A stretch of 64,000 bases of DNA from Runella sp. MFBS21 (GTDB lineage Bacteria; Bacteroidota; Bacteroidia; Cytophagales; Spirosomataceae): contig NZ_JARNTW010000008.1 of the NCBI RefSeq assembly GCF_029433105.1, positions 62,001-126,000 on the forward strand. Direction: 5' to 3'. Shown one piece after another: positions 1 through 6,802 of this stretch. The position numbers and the translations under genes are program-made. Numbering within the stretch: the first letter of the stretch is position 1; the number at the start of each line of letters is the position of its first letter. The notes beneath the pieces were generated by a model that was given only the letters and a program-made list of their open reading frames with translations, was not told the DNA's origin and did no database searches.

Positions 1-84
1 AGTGCCGTAGCCAAGCAGAGCAATGACCAACAGCCCAATGATGAGTTTATTCCTGACGGAAAACTCAATGATTGAATTTAGCAT
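1..84 (-). CDS. CusA/CzcA-family heavy-metal efflux RND pump, N-terminus only
   Basis: Only the first 28 codons are inside the window; the gene runs off the left edge. The translation begins MLNSIIEFSVRNKLIIGLLV, which is the typical start of CusA/CzcA inner-membrane RND pumps: a short cytoplasmic helix followed by the first transmembrane segment. These pumps export Cu, Ag, Zn, Co or Cd through a periplasmic adaptor and an outer-membrane channel. The small secreted protein encoded just upstream (176-556) is transcribed the same way and probably belongs to the same operon. The metal cannot be assigned from this fragment. Confidence 0.75.
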   Translation of the reverse strand, partial: MLNSIIEFSVRNKLIIGLLVIALLGYGT

Positions 85-175
85 GGAAATAATATTTAAT
101 GAAATGACACTATATCCTCATCAAACATGATGAAGACTTGAAAATGAGCTAAATAGCTCGTTCAGAAGCAATTCA

Positions 176-556
176 TTAAACAAATTGGGGCGGCTGCCAA
201 ATAGAGTTCAAATGCGCCGAAAGAAGATGAGAATCCGAATAAAAAGACGGTTTTTCTTTTGATAGAATCACCACCTGCGGAGGCAGGGGGCTAAAAGTCA
301 GAAACAAATAAATGGGTGCCTGAAACGAACCGCAATTATCGTGCGACTGAAAAGGGAGCTGATTGTCCCGCTCAGCATCACCGTCATCAGCATGATTGAC
401 GAGATAGTGATGATGGATAAATTGAAAAAATGAGATAGAAGGATTTTTTTGCTGATGTTCCTGAAAATGCATCACAAGTACCGGCAGCTTCAGCAACTGA
501 TTGAATTCAGTGGCTGAAAAGAGGTAAATGATTAGCAAAAATCTAGGAAGAAACAT
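176..556 (-). CDS. Small secreted or membrane-anchored hypothetical protein upstream of an RND efflux pump
   Basis: A 126-residue protein starting at the ATG at 556; an upstream GTG at 586 would add ten residues, but MFLPRFLLIIYLFS makes the better N-terminal signal or anchor helix. The mature part contains the pattern LLKLPVLVMHFQEHQQKNPSISF followed by a His-rich stretch (IHHHYLVNH) and an acidic segment. I recall small proteins of this shape preceding CusA/CzcA operons in Bacteroidota, where they may bind metal; that link is from memory and context, not from a recognised domain. The roughly 300 bases between this gene and the OmpH gene contain a TTGTAAA/TTTACAA dyad near 760-778 and no convincing gene. 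Confidence 0.6.
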   Translation of the reverse strand: MFLPRFLLIIYLFSATEFNQLLKLPVLVMHFQEHQQKNPSISFFQFIHHHYLVNHADDGDAERDNQLPFQSHDNCGSFQAPIYLFLTFSPLPPQVVILSKEKPSFYSDSHLLSAHLNSIWQPPQFV

Positions 557-857
557 TTTCACGAATTTATGGAGCAAAAGTAGCACATATTTTATTAAAA
601 TTAGGCCTAAAATTCCACTTCTTTATGCTGGATTGCTTTATATAGTTTCTTTCTAAAAAAACATTCAATACCGCAATGTTATTGCCGCCACTGACATCAT
701 TAAACAGTTTCCAGACTTTGCTACGCGCCGTCTGCTAGGATAGCAAGTTGATATAATGTTGTAAAAACGTTTACAAACAACCGCCTGAGAATAATTTTTT
801 GTCTTAATTTTAGTGAATCAAACAAAACCTGTGACCCGCGCTGGATTTTAAACGCGC

Positions 858-1442
858 TTATTTTTTAATCATTTTCAATAATCCTGCTTTGATGGGCGGA
901 GCAGTGGCCGCTGTCACACCTAGCTTGAGTAGAATTTCTTTGGAAATATCAACCGCCTGCGCTCCCGCAAAAAGGACAATAGGCCAACTATCCTCCGCCC
1001 GTAAATCAGACCTGAAGATATAAGCATACTTATTTTCTTGACCATAGTCTGCAATCACTCCCTTTACTTTTTCTTCAATCACCGCAAACTTCTTTTGGTA
1101 AGTTAATTGCAAATCTTTTTCAGAATTTGATTGAAATTCTTGAATCGATTGCTGTAAGTTAACCAATTCTGTTTCCTTATCTTTGAGGATAAGAGGTGCC
1201 ACTTGTCCTTTGGGCAACTTCTGATAGGCATCCAATTTTTGTTGGTATTGAGCATACTTTTCTTTCAACACTTCTTGATACTTCGCAGAACTTCCCTCAA
1301 TCTCTTTTCTTAAAAGCTGATATTCAGGAAAATTGTCATAAACAAATTGCTGATCAATATAACCTAGCTTTAGAATTTGTCCCATCACCTGAGTTTGAGA
1401 ACAACTCATTAAAGCTATCAACAAAACGATAAGATTCTTCAT
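858..1442 (-). CDS. OmpH/Skp-family periplasmic chaperone-like protein
   Basis: A 194-residue protein with an N-terminal signal peptide (MKNLIVLLIALMSCSQTQVMGQ) followed by the OmpH signature start LGYIDQQFVYDNFPEY. The central part, roughly residues 45-125, is rich in Glu, Lys and Gln and should form the long coiled-coil tentacles of Skp, which hold unfolded outer-membrane proteins in the periplasm. The length fits the family. It lies immediately downstream of the broken M56 gene on the same strand (9-bp gap), so it may be the last gene of the BlaI-controlled unit. Whether it chaperones generally or serves that regulon is unknown. Confidence 0.8.
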   Translation of the reverse strand: MKNLIVLLIALMSCSQTQVMGQILKLGYIDQQFVYDNFPEYQLLRKEIEGSSAKYQEVLKEKYAQYQQKLDAYQKLPKGQVAPLILKDKETELVNLQQSIQEFQSNSEKDLQLTYQKKFAVIEEKVKGVIADYGQENKYAYIFRSDLRAEDSWPIVLFAGAQAVDISKEILLKLGVTAATAPPIKAGLLKMIKK

Positions 1443-1451
1443 TATTATGAT

Positions 1452-2690
1452 TTAGTTTTTTGAGGTGCTATTGGCAGGTGTCACGAAGCGCACCGGCGAA
1501 GTAGGCAAAGTAGCTGGGTATCTATAATTGCTGTAGGTTTTAGAATCTTGCTTCGGTTTGTCTAGAATAGTATCCAAAGTAGGTCTTAGATGCAAATACG
1601 TTTTTCTAAAATTTGACATAGAAGCAACGCTCGGTGCATACGTCTCTTTGAGGGTGTCTTGAGGCGTTTCTGTATTTTGTAAAACTAACTCACGTTTTAG
1701 TCTCTTTCTTTTCTTTTGAGCAGGCTTTTTTACCGCTAAAGGAGTTATGTCCTTTTGTTTTGGAAGCTCTTTTTGTGGCTCTTTCTCAGGGTCTATAGAT
1801 GCAGAAAGGTCTTTTAGTTTGGACAATTGCTCTTTTCCTGAAGTCGTTAACACTACCAGGGCCACCAGAGGGATTATGACCAAATATTTTGGCAATTGCC
1901 AAATTGAGGTTCTCTTTTTGTAAAGCATGTGGATTCTGTTTTTGAGAAATGAAGAATGATAGAATTGATTCGCAATGGACTCGACGAAAGCTCGTTGAGC
2001 ATAAGATACCAAAAAAGCGGCATACGATTCTCTATTAGGAGCCTGCTTGTCAGCCAAATACTCATGCACTTCCTGAATCGAAAACTTGTAGAGCCAAAGC
2101 ACAGGATTGAACCAAAAGAATGCCTTCAGTATTTCGATAAACAAAACATCAATACTATGCCACTGCTTGATATGGACCGATTCATGATGCAGAATTGTCT
2201 CAAAGCAATGCTCATAATCCTGATGCGAAATCACTAACCATTTAAAAAATGAAAAAGAACCAACACTAGCTTTTTGATTTCAATTATTTGGCAGCAAGAT
2301 TAAAGTGTAATTTTCGCAGGGGATAAACTCTCCTTTTTTTATCAGAAAGGCGATATGATAAATACCTTTCAATAACCTTAATAGCATATAAACGACACTC
2401 CCTATATAAATCACTTTGAGCATAAAACCCCAATCTACAGAGTCGGTTTGCGGAGTGGAATCCACGAGTAGGGTAGCTACATTTTGGGTCGTGGCACTCA
2501 CAACTTCAGGAATTTCGGTAACGGTAGTATTGACCTGAATCGCTGGTAATGCCAAGGAAATTACTAAAGTTCCTAGTAAATACAGACGATTGAGCTTAAA
2601 AAAGGTATGCCGTCGTAGCATGAGCCAATAGATGCCATACAATAAAACCCAATAGAGGTTTACCTTAGTAAAGTACAGAAGAGTATCCAT
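1452..2690 (-). pseudogene. M56/BlaR1-type membrane metallopeptidase sensor, interrupted by an in-frame TGA
   Basis: The 5' part (2690-2283) encodes 136 residues with the usual N-terminal membrane helices of M56 sensors (LNRLYLLGTLVISLALPAIQV). It ends LLPNN then TGA at 2282-2280. The same frame continues without a shift (NQKASVGSFSFFKWL) into the peptidase part, which has the zinc motif HHESVH, then FNPVLWLYKF and EVHEYLADKQA, a further helix, and a Lys/Pro-rich C-terminal tail ending at 1452. In total 413 codons with one internal stop. BlaR1/MecR1 proteins sense cell-wall stress and inactivate the cognate BlaI repressor, whose gene is just upstream (one-base overlap, TAATG). A GTG at 2234 might restart the peptidase half. 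A sequencing error or recoding could also explain the stop. Confidence 0.8.
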
Positions 2691-3064
2691 TATTGGCCAA
2701 GGTTGTTTTTCTTAACAAACTCCATGATTTCATCTAATTCACTGGCATTCAACTTTTTATCATTAAAGAAAAAAGATACCAAATTTGCCGCTGAATTTTC
2801 AAAGTAGTTGCCCATTAGCTGCTCTACTTCGTGCCGTTTATACTCCTCTTCAGTGATTAGAGGAAAATATTGATGCGTACTACCATAGGTAATATGACTC
2901 ACGATATTTTTCTTCTCCAATATTTTGATGAAAGTCGCCACGGTATTGTAGGCCGGTTTTGGGTCAGGCATTTGAGCTAATATTTCCTTGACAAATGCTT
3001 TTTGCAGTTTCCATAAGATTTTCATAATCTCTGCTTCTGCACGAGTTAATGACCGAATTTCCAT
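2690..3064 (-). CDS. BlaI/MecI/CopY-family transcriptional repressor
   Basis: A 124-residue winged-helix repressor. The start MEIRSLTRAEAEIMKILWKL and the following VKEILAQ, PAYNTVATFIKILEKKNIV are the canonical BlaI helix-turn-helix and wing; the C-terminal half (HEVEQLMGNYFENSAANLVSFFF) is the dimerisation and cleavage region. Family members repress themselves and their M56 partner by binding short dyads; cleavage by the sensor releases repression. Here the partner gene follows directly but is broken, so the switch may be locked off or answer to another sensor. The dyad at 3106-3157 is the obvious operator. Confidence 0.92.
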   Translation of the reverse strand: MEIRSLTRAEAEIMKILWKLQKAFVKEILAQMPDPKPAYNTVATFIKILEKKNIVSHITYGSTHQYFPLITEEEYKRHEVEQLMGNYFENSAANLVSFFFNDKKLNASELDEIMEFVKKNNLGQ

Positions 3065-3105
3065 GATATTAGGCTTTCGTAAATAGATTTGTTTCAGATG
3101 GAGAC

Positions 3106-3157
3106 AAAGTTACTCCTAATAAATTAGTTATGCAACTAATTTATTAGGAGTAACTTT
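3106..3157. promoter_or_regulatory. Perfect 24-bp inverted repeat, probable BlaI operator
   Basis: The arms 3106-3129 and 3134-3157 are exact reverse complements, separated by ATGC. Each arm also contains the near-palindrome CTAATAAATTAG, so three overlapping dyads can be drawn (one per arm and one across the centre, AAATTAGTT-ATGC-AACTAATTT). The site lies 42-93 bases upstream of the BlaI-type start codon. Binding by that repressor is inferred from position and symmetry; a strong transcription terminator is the alternative reading. The rest of the gap up to the next gene (3158-3441) shows only a TAACTTTG (3401-3408) that fits the Bacteroidota -7 box. Confidence 0.65.
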
Positions 3158-3441
3158 TAAGAAGACTGCTAAAATAGCTCTAATCCTCAGGGGGAGAAGT
3201 ATACTATTCTTGATTTTACGTTAATTATCATTACACATCAACCACAACTGACAATCAACACAGCCTCTCAAAAAACATTTAGCGATTTAGCGGAAACCAA
3301 CCATTTTTACCGTCAAAGAATGGGTAGAAAATAGGGAGTATCTATTAGCCAGAAGCTAGCGTGGTGGTAAAATTAGCGCTAAAGCCTCTGTAATATTCTA
3401 TAACTTTGCCCAGTTACTTAACTTCGAACCCTCAATAATTC

Positions 3442-3840
3442 ATGAAATTAATCGACTTCATTAAAAGAAAATGGGGATTGTCACTTCAAGCAGTTGAAAT
3501 CGCAGCTCCGATTGTTGAGAGAGTTGGTTGGACTGGACAAGATTTTGAATTTCTGATTGTAGGTGAAATCAATGTATTTTCTGATTTCGACCAACTAATG
3601 ACACCAAATTCGCTTGAGTGGACAAAAACTCATAAAAACGGTTGGGATTATTACCAAGTTGGGCAAGATGAGTTCAGTTATTCTTTTGAGGAGCCAGGCA
3701 TACAAATGACATTCAATGAAGAAATTAGTTTTGATAAAGCAAAGAAAATTGGGGATGAAGTAATTCTAAACATCCATTCTACTGGTCAAAAGGCTGAACT
3801 ATTTATACTGGATAAGAGAAAAGTTTATCGACTTAAATGA
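3442..3840 (+). CDS. Hypothetical protein, 132 residues
   Basis: No family recognised. The predicted protein is soluble, acidic, without signal peptide or membrane segment; it starts MKLIDFIKRKWGLSLQAVEI and contains many aromatic residues (EWTKTHKNGWDYY, FSYSFEEPGIQMTF), which suggests a small beta-rich globular fold. A TAnnTTTG-type -7 box (TAACTTTG, 3401-3408) lies 34 bases before the ATG. It is followed 79 bases later by another orphan gene on the same strand. Coding status is supported by length, a sensible amino-acid composition and a clear start, not by homology. Confidence 0.6.
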   Translation: MKLIDFIKRKWGLSLQAVEIAAPIVERVGWTGQDFEFLIVGEINVFSDFDQLMTPNSLEWTKTHKNGWDYYQVGQDEFSYSFEEPGIQMTFNEEISFDKAKKIGDEVILNIHSTGQKAELFILDKRKVYRLK

Positions 3841-3919
3841 TAGCTGAATGCTAGGTTGTAACTCGCTTTGGCAGTTGCACACTCCATCAAAATAACTTCA
3901 TAGCTCACACATTCAGAAA

Positions 3920-4627
3920 ATGACAAAAGCTGCCTTTCAACTTTCCAATCCCGAACTTGAAGGAGAAATTTACTACTTGACAGAACAAGAAGGTGGCCGA
4001 AGGAACCCTATCACATCGGGGTATCGGGGTCAGTTTTACTACAATGGCAGAGATTGGGACGCGCCTCAAACATTGATTGATAAAGAGCTCTGTTACCCAG
4101 GTGAAACTGTAAAAGTTAGTCTTCAAATGTTAAGCCCCAACTTTCACGTTGGGCAATTTTACGTTGGCCAAAGCATTGAAATAAGAGAAGGAACTAAAAC
4201 CGTCGGCCGTGGTAAAATCACTCAAATTTTGAGGAATGATTTTAATTATTGGGATTTCGACACTTTGTTCAGAAACCTACAACCTGAGCAAAAACCATTT
4301 GATTTTCAATACATTAAAAAATTCTCCACAAAAATCCATCACGGATTAGCATCCATTCAACAAATTAACAATCTAATTTTCAAAAAATCCTTGTCGAATC
4401 CCTACCAAATGCTGACCGTCGAGTGTAAATTAAAATACAAGGGCTGTCAAGCACAGGCACTGGTAGATGAAATCTGTAACCGTTGGAGAGAAGAAATACA
4501 CCTAGACAACTCTCATTACAAAACAGAGCTACTATTTTCGGACAAAGGATTTTACTTTGAGCTCACTTTTGCCACTTGGCACACTAGGTTTTTGACGGGA
4601 AAAATTATAGTGAATACAACATCATAA
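3920..4627 (+). CDS. Protein with a free-standing EF-Tu domain III-like N-terminus
   Basis: A 235-residue protein. Residues about 10-105 align by eye with the C-terminal beta-barrel (domain III) of elongation factor Tu: EQEGGRRNPITSGYRGQFYY matches the EF-Tu pattern EEGGRHTPFFKGYRPQFYF, followed by a PGETVKVSL and IREGTKTVGRGKITQIL corresponding to PGDNIKM and IREGGRTVGAGVV. No GTPase domain or domain II precedes it. Residues 120-235 (YIKKFSTKIHHGLASIQ to the end) match nothing I know. In EF-Tu this barrel contacts tRNA and EF-Ts; what it does alone is unknown. No signal peptide, so cytoplasmic. Confidence 0.7.
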   Translation: MTKAAFQLSNPELEGEIYYLTEQEGGRRNPITSGYRGQFYYNGRDWDAPQTLIDKELCYPGETVKVSLQMLSPNFHVGQFYVGQSIEIREGTKTVGRGKITQILRNDFNYWDFDTLFRNLQPEQKPFDFQYIKKFSTKIHHGLASIQQINNLIFKKSLSNPYQMLTVECKLKYKGCQAQALVDEICNRWREEIHLDNSHYKTELLFSDKGFYFELTFATWHTRFLTGKIIVNTTS

Positions 4628-4646
4628 CGCCGTTCTTTGCTTTCCA

Positions 4647-4724
4647 TCACTCCCCTCCCTTACTCATCACCATTTTCAAAAAATCTTCCCGAAAATCACC
4701 TCCGACGGGGACTTCGTCTTTCAT
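4647..4724 (-). pseudogene. Remnant of the 3' end of a LytTR response-regulator gene (copy A)
   Basis: Read on the minus strand, 26 codons end in VPVGGDFREDFLKMVMSKGGE and TGA. This matches the C-terminus of the intact LytTR regulator at 11454-12152 (VPLGSNFREDFLKMVVSKGGE). Nothing upstream in this frame continues the regulator, so it is a gene fragment. It sits directly before a fragment of the DUF1778 antitoxin (4769-4816), the same order seen in the intact module at 10522-10940. The gap 4628-4969 consists of these two fragments plus unassigned sequence leading into the LytS gene. Confidence 0.8.
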
Positions 4725-4768
4725 AAATGGACGGACATTTTACGTACATTTCAAAAAAAAATTTATTT

Positions 4769-4816
4769 ATGAATATAGCAATCAAAGAACAAGCGCGATT
4801 TGACGCAAGACTTTCA
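4769..4816 (+). pseudogene. Remnant of a DUF1778 antitoxin gene, first 16 codons
   Basis: From the ATG at 4769 the translation MNIAIKEQARFDARLS is nearly identical to the start of the antitoxin at 10644 (MNTTIKEQARFDARLS). Similarity ends abruptly after codon 16, and the frame then closes after 34 codons in all. The promoter region is also a copy, but its -7 box reads TACATTTC where the intact module has TACATTTG. Together with copy A of the regulator fragment this is what remains of a second TA cassette. Confidence 0.8.
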
Positions 4817-4969
4817 ATAGTTCTGTTTACAGTCTCGCTGTATATAGCCACAAATTCTAATACCATCTAGACAATTTTATCATACTTCTACAAACACGCC
4901 CTCTTCTTCTCATATTTTTTGAAAGACAAACAACATTTCTTTGCTTTGAGGAGTATTTCCGAAGTAATT

Positions 4970-5995
4970 ATGCAAATCAAAAGATTTACCTTGGCCACAC
5001 ATGCCTTAATTTGGGTACTGTTACTGGTTATTCCTTACATTTCCAGCGACCAGCTTTTTAATGCGTTAGACCCTTCGTCCGACAATAAATATCTTTTACT
5101 CTGCCTGATCTTAAGTGCCGTGTTGCTGATTATTTTTTACTTCAACTACGTTTTTCTTATCCCTAAGTACCTACTTGTCAATAAATACTGGGGCTATTTT
5201 GCGTTTCTACTGCTTGCAATAGCAGTCGTATTTTCTGTGGTCGGAGGAGTACTTTACTTTTCCAACCTCATTCATGTTTTATTACCTATAACCAATCCCC
5301 CACTCGAAAAAATATTTCCCGTTATTATCGTTAATGCTCTTTTACTGTGGCTCTTATCAATTGTATCCTCTATTCTATGGACCGTTTACAATCGATTAAA
5401 GCAAACAGAGAGCGAAAAACTTTCGGCACAAATTGCTTCACTCAAATCACAAATTAACCCGCATTTTTTGTTTAACACGTTGAACAATATTTATGCTACC
5501 GCTATCGACACCTCACCAAAAACGGCTGATATGGTTGACAGGCTTTCGGAAATGATGCGTTATTCGATGAAAGATACACAACAGGATTTTGTGTTACTGG
5601 AAGATGAGCTAAATTACATCAACAACTTCGTTGAATTGCAAAAATTGCGCTTAGACAGAAGCGTAAAACTGGAATACCATACCCTGAGTAGGGTTCCTGC
5701 CTTACGAATTGCTCCAATGTTACTTATTCCTTTTATTGAAAATGCGTTTAAACATGGAGTAAACTCTGAACAGAAAAGCCACATTAAAATTGAAATAAGC
5801 TTAGATCAAACGGAATTTCAGCTAAGTGTAATGAATAAGAAAGTGGCTGTTCAGCGGGATATTTCTGAAAGAAGCGGATTGGGAATCGATAATACAAAAC
5901 ATCGGTTGAACTTGATTTACCCCTCAAAACACTTACTGGTGATTAATGATACTGAAAAGGTTTTTTTTGTCTCTTTATCTATCAATTTACAATGA
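4970..5995 (+). CDS. LytS/YehU-type sensor histidine kinase
   Basis: A membrane kinase of about 341 residues from the ATG at 4970; a TTG 51 bases upstream is the only longer start. Four transmembrane helices fill residues 10-135 (THALIWVLLLVIPY, YLLLCLILSAVLLIIFYF, YFAFLLLAIAVVFSVV, IIVNALLLWLLSIVSSI). Then follows the His_kinase region with the phospho-acceptor box INPHFLFNTLNNIYA, the N-box FIENAFKHGV and the G-box GLGIDNTKHRLNLIYP. It should phosphorylate the LytTR regulator encoded next, with which it overlaps by four bases (ATGA). It is paralogous to the pair at 11454-13210. Confidence 0.93.
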   Translation: MQIKRFTLATHALIWVLLLVIPYISSDQLFNALDPSSDNKYLLLCLILSAVLLIIFYFNYVFLIPKYLLVNKYWGYFAFLLLAIAVVFSVVGGVLYFSNLIHVLLPITNPPLEKIFPVIIVNALLLWLLSIVSSILWTVYNRLKQTESEKLSAQIASLKSQINPHFLFNTLNNIYATAIDTSPKTADMVDRLSEMMRYSMKDTQQDFVLLEDELNYINNFVELQKLRLDRSVKLEYHTLSRVPALRIAPMLLIPFIENAFKHGVNSEQKSHIKIEISLDQTEFQLSVMNKKVAVQRDISERSGLGIDNTKHRLNLIYPSKHLLVINDTEKVFFVSLSINLQ

Positions 5996-6684
5996 TACAT
6001 GCTATTGCCATTGACGATGAGCCGTTAGCACTTACCGTCATAAAATCACTATGTGATAAAAGTGAAAACATCAAGTTGATAAAAACATTTACTCAACCGA
6101 GTGAGGCTCTTAAGTATTTACGAAAATTCCCAATTGACTTGATTTTTTGCGATATACACATGCCCGCCATGACCGGAATAAATTTAATAAAGTCATTGCA
6201 GCAAGATACAATGGTGATTTTCACCACGGCCTTTAGTGAATACGCCGTCGTTAGTTACGAATTAAATGCCATTGATTATTTACTTAAACCTGTCAATCAA
6301 AAACGCTTTACGCAAGCGGTTAACAAAGCGCAGGAATATTTTGACTATGTAAATAAAAGGGCTTATGATGCTGAAAAAAATATTTTTATTCGTGCCGATT
6401 TCAGTTTGGTAAAAATTCCAATATCTGATATTCTCTACATCGAAGGCTTAGCCGATTATCTCAAAGTTTATATCAAAGATCGCAAAACTATTGTAGCACG
6501 AATACCCATGAAAGACATGGTTGAGAAATTACAAGGCACCGATTTCATGCGGGTTCATCGTAGTTTTATCGTGCCTTTCAGCAAAATTGAGGCTGTAAGA
6601 AGCAACACTATTTTCATTGGAGACAACGAATTCCCTATTGGAAGAACCTATGTAGATGAGTTTTTCAATCGGTATTCTCCCTAA
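5992..6684 (+). CDS. LytTR-family response regulator
   Basis: A 230-residue regulator. The receiver domain (1-120) has the acidic pocket DDEP, the phospho-acceptor Asp in LIFCDIHMPAMTG, the Thr of VIFTTAF and the Lys of DYLLKPV. The LytTR DNA-binding domain (about 135-230) includes ILYIEGLADYLKVYI, VHRSFIVPFSKIEAV and the terminal PIGRTYVDEFFNRY. It forms a translationally coupled pair with the upstream kinase. The TonB-dependent receptor and DUF4249 genes downstream are its most likely targets, by position. Confidence 0.94.
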   Translation: MIHAIAIDDEPLALTVIKSLCDKSENIKLIKTFTQPSEALKYLRKFPIDLIFCDIHMPAMTGINLIKSLQQDTMVIFTTAFSEYAVVSYELNAIDYLLKPVNQKRFTQAVNKAQEYFDYVNKRAYDAEKNIFIRADFSLVKIPISDILYIEGLADYLKVYIKDRKTIVARIPMKDMVEKLQGTDFMRVHRSFIVPFSKIEAVRSNTIFIGDNEFPIGRTYVDEFFNRYSP

Positions 6685-6802
6685 ATGCTTCTCCTAAAAA
6701 CAGATACATTCTTCGCATAAATCTTTCCCTTCTTCTCAAAAATTAGCAGGTGGATTGTCCAAGCTCCAGATTTGCATCGAAATCACAAAAAACGATCGTT
6801 AA

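Noticed and set aside
641-760. Possible coding remnant on the minus strand (SKVWKLFNDVSGGNNIAVLNVF)
   Set aside because: The frame is short, preceded by stops and without a recognisable family. I could not support a gene or a specific parent.
2280-2282. Selenocysteine or other recoding at the TGA in the M56 gene
   Set aside because: No Cys or Sec is expected at this position in M56 proteins and there is no recognisable recoding structure; a nonsense mutation or read error is simpler.
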